The translations under genes were made by a program, and so were the position numbers. A model generated the notes under the pieces. That model was not told where the DNA came from. It did not search any database and was given only the letters and a program-made list of their open reading frames with translations. A stretch of 64,000 nucleotides of DNA, from assembly GCA_965183835.1 (NCBI GenBank), contig CBCYME010000004.1, positions 314,449-378,448 of the forward strand. The letters are read 5' to 3'. Shown here one piece after another: positions 35,588 to 44,013 of the stretch; within the stretch, counting starts at the first letter, position 1; each line of letters begins with the position of its first letter. The DNA comes from OMPR01 sp965183835. Lineage in GTDB: Bacteria; Pseudomonadota; Alphaproteobacteria; Rhodobacterales; Rhodobacteraceae.

Positions 35588-36715
35588 CTAGAGAACCGGC
35601 ACCATGTAGTTGAGAATGCTCTGCATTCTGATCATCACCCGCCGGATCACATGGGTGGCCTGAACCGATTCCGTATAGATCGTTGCCGTTCCAACAGAAC
35701 CCGGGCGCATCGCCTCTAGCATCTCAGGCGCGTCCAGTTTGATCCGCACCACAAAGGGCTCGGCTTGGATCTGCCCACTGGCAAAAACCGTGCCTGTCAT
35801 CATCGCCTGTCCCTGTGATGAGATATCAATCAGCGAATCAACCGTTCCGGTCACGATCGTTCCGGGCTTGGTCTTGATCGCCAGCTCGACAGGTTGCCCC
35901 ACCTTCAAATGACGCACATAAATCTGCTGAATGTTGGCGATCAACGTCTTTTCCGAGGTGTCGACAAACACCATCGCAGGCGCAAAGGGGAAATTGGTCA
36001 CCCGTTGCCCCACAGCCAGCGCCAGATTGGTCACAAACCCATCGCTAGGCGCGCGCACCTCAGTCTGCGCCAGATTCCACGCGGCCTGATCCACGTTGGC
36101 TTGGGCTTCGGCAACCTTGGCAACGACGCCATCATCGGTGACAGCACCAAGTTCGATTTCCGCGCGCGACACTGCGGCCCGGCCCTGATCAACCGCCGCC
36201 GCCGCAGTCTCTAGATTTCGTTTGCGCCGTTCCAGACGGTTTTCTGAAACCGTGCCGCTTTGCACCAGCTGTTCATCATCATCATACAGGCTCTGCGCGA
36301 GGGTCAGCGCAACCTCGGCCTGCCGCAGCTGAGCCTCGGCATTCTTCAGCGCATCAAAATCCTGTTTCGCCTGCGCTTTGGTGCGCACCAATCCGGCACT
36401 GGCGGCGCTCAGGGCGATCTCAAACGGCTCAGGGTCGATCTTGAACAACAAATCCCCCTTGTTCAGCGATGTATTGGCTTCCACCGGAACCGCGATCACT
36501 TGGCCGCTGACATTGGGAATGACCTGTATCGCGCGGGTTAAAACCCGTGCAGACCCTTGGGGCGCCCCCCACTGCATTGGGATGAACAGGAATATGAACA
36601 GCACCACCATCCAGATCAGCGTCGTCGCCCACACAAGCCCGGTGTTTGGCAACACCTTCACCCGGATCAAAACAAACAGAACCACGGCATAAATCAGCGT
36701 CAGGAATACAATCAT
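35588..36715 (-). CDS. HlyD-family membrane fusion protein, YiaV-like
   Basis: A 375-residue periplasmic adaptor. Two hydrophobic segments at the N-terminus (about 1-20 and 28-48), then a lipoyl half (IPNVSGQVIAVPVEANTSLNKGDLLFKIDP), a long helical hairpin (about 105-205), the second lipoyl half (VRAPSDGFVTNLALAVGQRV) and a beta-barrel. The two N-terminal helices and the DUF3302 partner encoded upstream match the E. coli yiaV/yiaW pair. No dedicated inner-membrane pump or outer-membrane channel is encoded here. The exported substrate is unknown. Confidence 0.85.
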   Translation of the reverse strand: MIVFLTLIYAVVLFVLIRVKVLPNTGLVWATTLIWMVVLFIFLFIPMQWGAPQGSARVLTRAIQVIPNVSGQVIAVPVEANTSLNKGDLLFKIDPEPFEIALSAASAGLVRTKAQAKQDFDALKNAEAQLRQAEVALTLAQSLYDDDEQLVQSGTVSENRLERRKRNLETAAAAVDQGRAAVSRAEIELGAVTDDGVVAKVAEAQANVDQAAWNLAQTEVRAPSDGFVTNLALAVGQRVTNFPFAPAMVFVDTSEKTLIANIQQIYVRHLKVGQPVELAIKTKPGTIVTGTVDSLIDISSQGQAMMTGTVFASGQIQAEPFVVRIKLDAPEMLEAMRPGSVGTATIYTESVQATHVIRRVMIRMQSILNYMVPVL

Positions 36716-36719
36716 CAGA

Positions 36720-36959
36720 TTACCCCTCTGACGGCGCGCGCGCGGCGGGCACCGTAAAGGCCCAGATCAACGCAAGCGGCCAGAAAACCCCGAACATCAG
36801 CGCCCCCAGCCATCCCGCCACGGTGATCGCTTCGACCTGCGGGTGATTGCGGCTCTTGGCGATTTGACCGGGCAGACGGGCCAGTACAAAAAAGCCTATC
36901 AGGACGGTCAGGATCAAAACGATCAGAACCACCCATGCGAAATAGTCCAATCCAGTCAT
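36720..36959 (-). CDS. DUF3302 membrane protein, YiaW-like
   Basis: A 79-residue protein with two hydrophobic segments (about 5-27 and 46-70) separated by RLPGQIAKSRNHPQ, as in DUF3302/YiaW. It starts the two-gene unit and its stop lies 4 bases before the HlyD-like gene. A partner role with the adaptor is inferred from the conserved pairing. Confidence 0.8.
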   Translation of the reverse strand: MTGLDYFAWVVLIVLILTVLIGFFVLARLPGQIAKSRNHPQVEAITVAGWLGALMFGVFWPLALIWAFTVPAARAPSEG

Positions 36960-37115
36960 GTCAAACTCACTCCCGCGAAATACGCTCGATCCAAACCTAG
37001 TCTCAAAGAGAGCTTACCGGAAAGGAAATGTAAGGCCACCTTGAAACGATTGGTGCTGGAGTCTCCGACAGAAATGGTCGAATAAGAACAAACCGCATTC
37101 ATTTCCGTGACAGTG

Positions 37116-38783
37116 ATGGCCGAAACCGAATACGCAGAACAAGGCTCGCGCCACCGGAACGCCCTTGGCACCCGCATCTTGGGGGCAGGGGCCTATGTCA
37201 TCGCGGCGATTTGCCTGTTGCCCATGCTGGCCGTGGCGCTTGCGGCGCTGACCGGCGGCACGGACACGATCGCGCACCTGTTCCTGACGGTGATGCCTGA
37301 TTACATCTTTACCACGGTTTTGCTGGTGTTGATGGTCTCGTGCGGCACCTTTGGTCTGGGGGTCGGCGCGGCGTGGTTGGTCACAATGACCCGCTTCCCC
37401 GGCGTGCGTATGATGGAGGTGGCCCTTGTCCTCCCTCTGGCCTTTCCCGCCTATGTGCTCGCCTATGCCTATACCTTTGTTCTGGATCATCCCGGCATCG
37501 TGCAAACCACGCTGCGACAGGTGACCGGATGGGGCCCGCGCGACTATTGGTTCCCCGAGGTGCGCTCGACCGAAGGCGCGGCCGTGATGCTGATCCTTGT
37601 GCTCTATCCCTATGTGTACCTGCTCGCCCGCGCGGCCTTTTTACAGCAAAGCTCGACCGCCTTTCTGGCCGCCCGCGCCTTGGGGTCCAGCCCGTGGCGC
37701 GCATTCTGGCGTGTGTCCCTGCCCATGGCCCGCCCCGCAATCGCCGGCGGTGTGTTGCTGGCAGTGATGGAAACCATCGCCGATTTCGGGACCGTCTCGT
37801 ATTTCGGGGTGCAGACCTTTGCCACCGGCATCTACACCAGCTGGTTTTCCATGGGCGACCGGGCTGCTGCGGCGCAATTGGCGCTGTGTCTGCTCAGCTT
37901 TGCTTTGCTGCTGGCGGTGGCGGAACGGACGCAAAGGGGCAGGGCGAAATACTATCAGGCGGGCAAACGCCACGCCTCGATGCCTGCCTCGGACCTGACG
38001 GGGTGGTCCTCGGTTTTGGCCTTCACGCTCTGCGCTATTCCTGTGGTGCTGGGGTTCGCCCTGCCTGTGGTGATCCTTGTGCAGATGGGCTTTGAATCCG
38101 AACAGAACCTGCTGTCGCGCCGATATGTTGAGTTCATCCAGAACTCGCTGACCCTTGCGGGCATCGCGGCTGTCCTGACCGTCTGCGCCGCCATTTGCGT
38201 CGGCTTCTTTCAGCGCCTCAAACCGGGGCGTCGGTCTGCCACCGCCGGGTATCTGGCCCGTCTCGGCTACGCGGTGCCTGGTGGCGTGATTGCCGTGGGT
38301 CTGATCGTGCCGTTTGCCGCCTTTGACAATGCGCTGGACGCATGGATGCGGGCGACGTTTGATTACTCCACCGGCCTGTTGCTGACCGGCTCGATCTGGC
38401 TGCTGATCGGGGCCTATATGGTGCGCTTTCTCGCCGCCGCCCTTGGCGCCTATGAGGGCGGCCAAAGCATGGTCCACGCCAATATGGACCACGCCGCGCG
38501 TTCGCTTGGCCAGACCCCGTTTGGCACCCTGCGCCGGGTGCACCTGCCGATCCTCACGCCCTCGCTGCTGACGGCCCTGTTGATCGTCTTTGTTGACGTG
38601 ATGAAGGAACTGCCCGCGACCCTGATCATGCGCCCGTTCAACTACGACACCCTCGCGGTGCAGGCCTATCGCTTGGCCTCGGATGAACGCCTCGAAGGGG
38701 CCGCCGTGCCGTCGCTGGTTATCCTCGCCATCGGCTTGCTGCCAGTGATCCTGATCTGTCGACAGGTGGGCCGGGACCGCTAA
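37116..38783 (+). CDS. ferric-iron ABC transporter permease (FbpB type)
   Basis: A fused-duplicate permease of 555 residues with about twelve hydrophobic segments and two EAA loops: AARALGSSPWRAFWRVSLPMARPAI and AARSLGQTPFGTLRRVHLPILTPSL. This two-in-one layout and the text (ADFGTVSYFGVQTFATGIY, PATLIMRPFNYDTLAVQAY) are typical of FbpB/SfuB iron(III) permeases. A binding protein of the same system is encoded 1.2 kb away on the other strand. No matching ATPase gene lies in the window. I start at ATG 37116; GTG 37107 is also open. Confidence 0.88.
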   Translation: MAETEYAEQGSRHRNALGTRILGAGAYVIAAICLLPMLAVALAALTGGTDTIAHLFLTVMPDYIFTTVLLVLMVSCGTFGLGVGAAWLVTMTRFPGVRMMEVALVLPLAFPAYVLAYAYTFVLDHPGIVQTTLRQVTGWGPRDYWFPEVRSTEGAAVMLILVLYPYVYLLARAAFLQQSSTAFLAARALGSSPWRAFWRVSLPMARPAIAGGVLLAVMETIADFGTVSYFGVQTFATGIYTSWFSMGDRAAAAQLALCLLSFALLLAVAERTQRGRAKYYQAGKRHASMPASDLTGWSSVLAFTLCAIPVVLGFALPVVILVQMGFESEQNLLSRRYVEFIQNSLTLAGIAAVLTVCAAICVGFFQRLKPGRRSATAGYLARLGYAVPGGVIAVGLIVPFAAFDNALDAWMRATFDYSTGLLLTGSIWLLIGAYMVRFLAAALGAYEGGQSMVHANMDHAARSLGQTPFGTLRRVHLPILTPSLLTALLIVFVDVMKELPATLIMRPFNYDTLAVQAYRLASDERLEGAAVPSLVILAIGLLPVILICRQVGRDR

Positions 38784-39295
38784 ACCAAGGTTTTGTACAG
38801 ATAGGTGGTCGGCTCGTACACGTCCTCAAACACGTTGCGACAAAACCCGGGGATTTGCCCCGCGACCTGAAACCCGATGCCCTCGTACAGGGATTGCGAC
38901 GGGTCACCGCTGCGGGTGTCCAATACCAGTAACGTCAATCCCAAGGCGCACGCCCGCTCCTCCAGCGCGGCCATCAACACGCGCCCGGCCCCGTGGCGAC
39001 GATGATCGGGATGCACCAGCAACTTGGCCACATCCGCGCGATGGGGCTGGTTTGGCATCGCCGCTTTCATCAGCTGAACCGTGCCAATCACCACACCGTC
39101 CAAACGTGCCACAAACAGATCGCAGGCCCCCGCATCCACCGCAGGAAACACCCGATCCACCCAAAACGCCTGCGCTTCACCCTCGGCAAAGGGCGACACA
39201 AATCCCACACTCGCCCCATCCAGAACACAGGCATGCAAGATCCCGGTCAGCGCCGGCAACGCGCCCGGCTGGGCCAACCGCTCAACAGCAATCAT
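38780..39295 (-). CDS. GNAT N-acetyltransferase
   Basis: A 171-residue GNAT. The acetyl-CoA pyrophosphate loop is DHRRHGAGRVLM, preceded by ADVAKLLVHP, and later LLVLDTRSGDPSQSLYEGIGF. It acetylates an amine of an unknown substrate. It overlaps the permease stop on the other strand by 4 bases and the XRE-cupin gene by 4 bases, so it is translated with that regulator. Confidence 0.87.
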   Translation of the reverse strand: MIAVERLAQPGALPALTGILHACVLDGASVGFVSPFAEGEAQAFWVDRVFPAVDAGACDLFVARLDGVVIGTVQLMKAAMPNQPHRADVAKLLVHPDHRRHGAGRVLMAALEERACALGLTLLVLDTRSGDPSQSLYEGIGFQVAGQIPGFCRNVFEDVYEPTTYLYKTLV

Positions 39296-39846
39296 ATCAA
39301 CACCATCAAATAGCGCGCACCCCGGCTTGGCCCGGTTTCAAACACAGTCGCCCCAGACAGATGATAGCGCAGGCAATCGCCGCCGCTCAGGGCATGGGTC
39401 ACCCCATCCACCGTCAGGTTCAGCGCCCCGTCCAGCATGACCAGATGATGCTCCAAACCTGATCGGGACGGCGTGCCATAGGCTATGCGCTGCCCCGATG
39501 GCAGATGGCATTCCAACACCTCACCGCTCAACCCACCCGCCGGTGGTGACACGGATCGACGGGCAAATCCCGTGTCGGGATCTTCCCACTCGACTTGATT
39601 GGCATAGGGCACCTTGGGCGCAAAACTGTCCTCGACCATCATCATCAGCCGCGACATCGGCAGTTCATACGCGGCACACAACCGGCCCAACCCCTCGGCG
39701 GTCGGCGACACCTCGGCCTTTTCCATCCGCGACAGCGTGGCCCGGCTCACCCCACTGTGCGCCGCAAGCTGATCCAACGACCACCCCCGCGCCACCCGCA
39801 GTTCCTTTAACCGCCCTGCAAGGCGTTTTGATAGATCATCCAGCAT
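39292..39846 (-). CDS. XRE-family regulator with C-terminal cupin
   Basis: A 184-residue protein. The N-terminal HTH is LKELRVARGWSLDQLAAHSGVSRATLSRMEKAE in pieces (about 10-42); residues about 105-184 form a cupin (GQRIAYGTPSRSGLEHHLVMLDGALNLTVDG, SGGDCLRYH) that may sense a small ligand. The start MLDDLS was chosen over an open 33-codon extension which crosses the putative operator. It sits between the halves of an iron(III) transporter and has a Fur-like site in front, so a link to iron is plausible. Confidence 0.85.
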   Translation of the reverse strand: MLDDLSKRLAGRLKELRVARGWSLDQLAAHSGVSRATLSRMEKAEVSPTAEGLGRLCAAYELPMSRLMMMVEDSFAPKVPYANQVEWEDPDTGFARRSVSPPAGGLSGEVLECHLPSGQRIAYGTPSRSGLEHHLVMLDGALNLTVDGVTHALSGGDCLRYHLSGATVFETGPSRGARYLMVLI

Positions 39847-39857
39847 AGCCCTTATTC

Positions 39858-39877
39858 GAGAATGATTCCCATATATG
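39858..39877. promoter_or_regulatory. Fur-like box upstream of XRE-cupin gene
   Basis: GAGAATGATTCCCATATATG (plus-strand reading) is close to GCGAATGACTCTCATATACA at 4948-4967 in the metal-transporter promoter: 15 of 20 positions agree. The core CGAGAATGATTCCCA fits a 7-1-7 Fur-type box. It lies 12-31 bases before the XRE-cupin start. Confidence 0.5.
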
Positions 39878-39912
39878 AAAATGCTGCACTGAAATATATG
39901 CATTGTAAATGG

Positions 39913-39941
39913 AAAAAGGGCGCGCGGAATCCCGCACGCCC
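39913..39941 (-). terminator. Rho-independent terminator of iron-binding-protein gene
   Basis: On the minus strand GGGCGTGCGG-GATT-CCGCGCGCCC followed by TTTTT. The stem has one wobble pair. It lies 26 bases after the binding-protein stop. Confidence 0.85.
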
Positions 39942-39967
39942 TCACTGCTCAGATGCTTTGGGTGGAC

Positions 39968-40984
39968 TTACTTCCAGCCAGCCTCGTTAAAGATTTTCTG
40001 CGCTTCGGGGATGTTCTTGGCGACGGCAGACAGGCTGATCTCGTCGGCTTTGAACTCACCCAGCTTGGCGATGGATGGCGCCAATTCAGCCCCGGCCACA
40101 ACCGGATACTCGTCGTTTCCTGCCGAGAAATAGACCTGCGCTTTGTCCGACGCGAGGTATTCCAGGAACTTGATCGCGTTGTCTTTGTTGGGCGCGTGCG
40201 CCGCAACACCACCACCAGACAGGTTCATGTGCGCGCCTTCGGCGTCCTGCGCTGGGAACACCCAACCAATCGCTTCGATGCTGTCGCTCAGACCTTTGAC
40301 GTTTTTGCGGTGACCGCGCGCAAAGTAGTACGAGTTGGCAACCGAGATGTCGCACTCGCCCGAGATGATACCGCGCAGCTGGTCCGTGTCGCCGCCCTGT
40401 GGCTGACGCGCCATGTTGGCAACAACGCCGTCCGCCCAGCCTTTGGCGGCTTCTGCGCCGTGATGCTCGATGATCGAGGCCAGCAAAGTCTGGTTATAGG
40501 TGTTGGTCGACGAGCGGATGCACACCATGCCTTTGTATTCGGGCTTGGCCAGATCCAGATAGGTCATGGGCGGGTTTGCAACTTCGGCTTTGTCATAGAA
40601 AATGATCCGCGAGCGCTGCGAAAAACCGAACCACTGGTTGTCGCTGTCCTGCAGGTTGGCGGGGATCTTCTCTTCCAGCACAGCGCTGTCGATCGACTGC
40701 AGCAGGCCGGCGTTCTTGGCGCCTTCCAGACGGGAGGTGTCAACGGTCAGCAACAGATCCGCAGGTGAATTCGCACCCTCGGCTTCCATACGCGCCATCA
40801 GCTCTTTGGCTTTGCCTTCGATCCGGTTGATCTTGATGCCAGTCTGCTCTTCGAAATCGGTATAGAGACGTTCGTCAGTGTCATAGTGGCGCGAAGAATA
40901 AAGGTTCAGCTCGCCCTCGGCTGCTGCGGCGGTGGTCAAAGTTGCGACCAGAGTAGCGGCCAGTGCGGTAGAAGATTTGAACAT
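39968..40984 (-). CDS. iron(III) ABC transporter binding protein (FbpA/FutA type)
   Basis: A 338-residue type II binding protein with a Sec signal (MFKSSTALAATLVATLTTAAAA-EGELNLYSSRHYDTDERLY). The paired tyrosines in ANSYYFARGH are the iron-binding Tyr pair, and the first-lobe SSRHYDTDE block also matches ferric-binding proteins. Start at 40984, where the signal peptide begins; a 64-codon open extension upstream is not credible. Transcribed alone, with its own terminator. The likely permease partner is the plus-strand gene at 37116. Confidence 0.9.
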   Translation of the reverse strand: MFKSSTALAATLVATLTTAAAAEGELNLYSSRHYDTDERLYTDFEEQTGIKINRIEGKAKELMARMEAEGANSPADLLLTVDTSRLEGAKNAGLLQSIDSAVLEEKIPANLQDSDNQWFGFSQRSRIIFYDKAEVANPPMTYLDLAKPEYKGMVCIRSSTNTYNQTLLASIIEHHGAEAAKGWADGVVANMARQPQGGDTDQLRGIISGECDISVANSYYFARGHRKNVKGLSDSIEAIGWVFPAQDAEGAHMNLSGGGVAAHAPNKDNAIKFLEYLASDKAQVYFSAGNDEYPVVAGAELAPSIAKLGEFKADEISLSAVAKNIPEAQKIFNEAGWK

Positions 40985-41763
40985 GACGTGTCCCAGAATG
41001 ATTAGAGATGGGCAAATGTACCCGACTGAAAAGATCAGATATCTGAATTTCCCCGAAACGCAACCTATTTCTGACAAAAACACTTTGGAACCGAGGCGGG
41101 CACCCCCCCACCAGGATTTCCCGAGCAACGCCACAGATCTGTGACGCAACCGGCGAACCGTTTCGAATCCCATCACCGGACCACGTCACGCATCGCGGAC
41201 CCAATCTGAGCCTTCGCCGCAGTGTGAACGAGAGTCTGATAAGCGGGACAAAACAGACCTTGGATTTTTCTTCTTCGCTGACGCAGCATCGCTTTGCACG
41301 TGCGGCGGGCTTCTCGCTGCGTTGCAGCCCAAGTCGCGAAAGCGGACATTGATTACAGATTCCGAACAGCAGATCCAAAGCGCGTTTTTCGCTGCATGGC
41401 GTTTGGACACGAAAAACGCGGGTCCACTTCACGGCGTCCTGCTCGAACTCATCCGTAAACCGAATGCTTTTGCTCATATCCGTCTCTCCTTGGTTCCAAA
41501 ACTACCAAGCAAACCGTCTACAAATCTAGGGGCACCTCAATGCGCGCAAACAAATTCGGTGCAAAATCTGATCCCATTACGATCACCTTACCGACAATTT
41601 TTTGGAAAAAAGACAAGTTAGTCCTCCAGCATATTTCATGATCCGACGATCAAGTCGATCAATTTGAAGTCGCCAGCAGTGGTTTTTTCTGCGTCGCTAA
41701 AGTCAAAATTCCAGACAAAACAGAAAAAGTGACCACCGTGACTGTGGCCGATATGCGAGCGGC
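40985..41763. other. gene-poor region with IS remnant at island edge
   Basis: No intact gene is visible over about 780 bases. It contains an IS3-family 5' remnant (41430-41522) and a perfect 11-bp inverted repeat, CGCGTTTTTCG (41381-41391) with CGAAAAACGCG (41410-41420). The stretch from about 41520 to 41760 is AT-richer than the surroundings and shows no structure I can name. The binding-protein promoter must lie at the left end. Confidence 0.6.
41430..41522 (-). mobile_element. IS3-family element remnant (left end and OrfA start)
   Basis: On the minus strand, from 41522: a terminal TG (TGTAGACGGTTTGC), then AGGAGA, then an ATG at 41477 opening MSKSIRFTDEFEQDAV. This matches the beginning of IS3-family OrfA transposases (RFTxEFKxxAV). 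The similarity stops near 41430, after about 16 codons, where unrelated sequence begins. No OrfB, right end or target duplication was found. Confidence 0.65.
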
Positions 41764-42411
41764 CTATTTCGTGTCATCGAGATATGCGCGCCGCTGAGCG
41801 AGGGCTGCGATGTGGAGACATATCCAAAGCGGCACAGCGAAGCAGGGAATGATCAGCAAGGGAAAACTTGCTAGGGCCTCGGTGGATTGTGGCGCGTCAA
41901 CGAGCGGGATTGTACCGCGCGAAATTAGCCCAGAAAGCACCGCGCCAACAAAATCCAGCAATCCCAAAATGTGAAATACCAAAAACCGTCGCGACGCCAA
42001 GAAGGATCGATCTGAAGCAATCTTCGCAACAACCAGCGGAGCCAAAAAGGCGACAAGGACGTCGCCCCATCCTGCGAAGAAGGCAAATATCTGCGGGAGG
42101 TGGCCGTAGGACGCCATGAACAGGAAACCAGCGCCGAGAATGCGCAGACCTTGCATCCCGTTGAGCCAGACTGGATTGATTAAAAGAACATCCGCTCTAA
42201 AAGACGGGACTTGCATGGCGATCCAAAACAGAAGTGTTGGCGTCAGCATTGCCATAATTGTAGGAAGGGGCGGTTGATCTGCTGTGACGTGAAAGATGCC
42301 ACTGCGACCTAGAATTATGATAACGATCAGCCAAACGGAGATCACGATTAGCGCGGCCAATGTAAATCGAGGCGGTGCGATCCGGGCTTCAGACGTAGGT
42401 TGAAGTGTCAT
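41764..42411 (-). CDS. multi-helix membrane protein of unknown function
   Basis: A 215-residue hydrophobic protein with about six membrane segments (roughly 18-36, 50-66, 88-104, 107-130, 145-163, 183-205). AAGGAAAG precedes the ATG. I do not recognise the family, and no conserved catalytic motif is evident. It lies alone at the edge of the accessory island, in sequence of lower GC than the core genes, consistent with transfer. Confidence 0.6.
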   Translation of the reverse strand: MTLQPTSEARIAPPRFTLAALIVISVWLIVIIILGRSGIFHVTADQPPLPTIMAMLTPTLLFWIAMQVPSFRADVLLINPVWLNGMQGLRILGAGFLFMASYGHLPQIFAFFAGWGDVLVAFLAPLVVAKIASDRSFLASRRFLVFHILGLLDFVGAVLSGLISRGTIPLVDAPQSTEALASFPLLIIPCFAVPLWICLHIAALAQRRAYLDDTK

Positions 42412-42649
42412 TGAATTATCTTTCCTTGGTATTTTTTTGGGGAGAGTTTTCTATGCACGGTGATCATCACCTGATGACTTTCCGCAAAAAATGACATCCC
42501 AACAGAATTTCAATTTCTGACAGCGATTGACACCTGCTGGCCGTAGCTTGCGCGAGAAATGGCTGGCCCGTGCTAGTCAGTATTCCTTCTGCTGTATGTC
42601 CAAAAAACGTGAGCATATTTTGATAAACTTCAGTGTCTTGGCTGCAATA
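42412..42649. other. intergenic stretch without visible gene
   Basis: About 240 AT-rich bases between the membrane-protein gene and the 3' end of the DUF1348 pseudogene. I see no gene, terminator or clear repeat. Confidence 0.5.
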
Positions 42650-43114
42650 TTAAAGACCCGTTTCGGTCAGCCCCGGATGGTTCTCTGGGCGGCGCCCCAA
42701 GGGCCAATAGAACAGGCGCGACTGTTCCGTGATGGGCATATCGTTGATGCTGGCGATACGGCGGCACATCCTCCCGTCGGCCGCAAATTCCCAGTTTTCG
42801 TTTCCATAGGATCGGAATCACTGCGCGTCCCCGTCACACCATTCGTAGGCAAAGCACACGGCGATCCGGTTATCCGTCCATGCCCACAGTTCCTTGATCA
42901 GGCGGTATTCGTTTTCGCGTTGCCATTTGCGCGTCAGGAACGCTTGAATTTCGGTACGCCCCGAGAGGAATTCGGAACGGTTTCGCCACTGACTGCCCTC
43001 TGTGTAGGCCTGCGTCACCAATTCTGGGTTGCGGCTGTTCCAGCCATCTTCGGCGGCGCGTACCTTTTGGGCGGCAGTTGTTTCAGAGAATGGCGGAAGT
43101 GGGGGGCGGCTCAT
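42650..43114 (-). pseudogene. DUF1348 (NTF2-like) gene broken by an in-frame TGA
   Basis: Starts MSRPPLPPFSETTAAQKVRAAEDGWNSR in family style and runs 98 codons (WRNRSEFLSGRTEIQAFL, LIKELWAWTDNRIAVCFAYEW). Codon 99 is TGA (42818-42820), where the family has a Trp before FRSYGNENW. Directly after it the frame continues with FRSYGNENWEF, RRIASINDMPI and RLFYWPLGRRPENHPG to a TAA at 42650. The full length of 154 codons is normal for DUF1348. A single TGG to TGA change explains the break. Function of the family is unknown. Confidence 0.85.
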
Positions 43115-43182
43115 AAAGCGTCTCCTGACCGAATGACTAAATTGAAGTCACCGCACCCGCGGGATGGCGATTTAACTGGGGG

Positions 43183-43494
43183 TTAGATGCCTGTTTCTAA
43201 AGGTCGCAAAAAATGTCGGTCATAGCGCCTGATACAATCGGTATGCTCGGCGAACTTGTATGCCTTCTGGCATTCGCTGTCTGTCAGACTGTCTATTCGA
43301 TAGGCCTCGTATTCAGCCAGTGATGGGAAAGAAAAAAGACAGACCGCCAAGTCGTTCGGGCTTTCATGCGGTAAATAGTACCCATGATGCGTGCCGCCAA
43401 ATTTCTCGACCAAGGGCACCCATGCCCGCGCATATACTTCGAATTCGGGAATTTTTGATGGGTTCAGTTCATAGCGTACGTAGCAGGTTATCAA
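43183..43494 (-). CDS. NIPSNAP-family protein
   Basis: A 103-residue dimeric alpha/beta-barrel protein. ITCYVRYELNPSKIPEFEVYARAWVPLVEKFGGTHHGYYLP in pieces and LAVCLFSFPSLAEYEAYR match NIPSNAP. Role unknown; often found with oxidoreductases. The start codon is TTG at 43494, supported by AGGAG six bases upstream. It is separated from the five-gene cluster upstream by 110 bases. Confidence 0.82.
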   Translation of the reverse strand: MITCYVRYELNPSKIPEFEVYARAWVPLVEKFGGTHHGYYLPHESPNDLAVCLFSFPSLAEYEAYRIDSLTDSECQKAYKFAEHTDCIRRYDRHFLRPLETGI

Positions 43495-43604
43495 CGGCTT
43501 CTCCTAACACTGTATTTTCTGATTAAGGCTTTGCATTTACGCATGCCAAGGTGGTGTTGTTTCAGGCGATTTCCCGGCCGATCACACCACAGAAGGACAC
43601 TGCC

Positions 43605-44009
43605 CTAGGGTGGAAACTCCTGATGCGCCTCGACCTGATCAAGACCTGAGGACCACGAGGGTTGGTCGGCGATGAAGGTCCTGAACTTTTCGGCCACTTC
43701 CGGTTCGCCTTGCAGAGCGCCTGCCGGAACGATCATTTTTGTGCCGTCGCCGCTAGCCCAGGGAACGCCGGAACCGCAAACCCGGCAGAACGATTTCGAG
43801 ATATCCCGGCCCGGCATTTGGTAGGTAAAGATATCATCAACACCATTCAGCCAGTTGAAGCCCTCTGCATCAATGAATAGGTTTGATGCAAAAGCCGACC
43901 CGGTAATCTTTCTGCACTGATCACAGCTGCAAAAGAACATCTTGTCGAACGCGTTGACGACCTCAAACGTGACGGCGCCGCACAGGCAGCTTCCTTTAAG
44001 TTTTGGCAT
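43605..44009 (-). CDS. GFA-family zinc protein (formaldehyde-activating-enzyme-like)
   Basis: A 134-residue GFA/CENP-V fold protein. Zinc ligands are visible as CLC in KGSCLCGAV (C8, C10), CSCDQC, and FCRVCGS. The family is named for glutathione-dependent formaldehyde activation, but most members have unknown roles. The start MPKLKG lies four bases after the nitronate monooxygenase stop. Last gene of a tight five-gene run. Confidence 0.87.
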   Translation of the reverse strand: MPKLKGSCLCGAVTFEVVNAFDKMFFCSCDQCRKITGSAFASNLFIDAEGFNWLNGVDDIFTYQMPGRDISKSFCRVCGSGVPWASGDGTKMIVPAGALQGEPEVAEKFRTFIADQPSWSSGLDQVEAHQEFPP

Positions 44010-44013
44010 TCTC

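Noticed and set aside
42527..43186. 219-codon open frame on the plus strand
   Set aside because: Overlies the DUF1348 pseudogene, whose protein text is clear on the minus strand.
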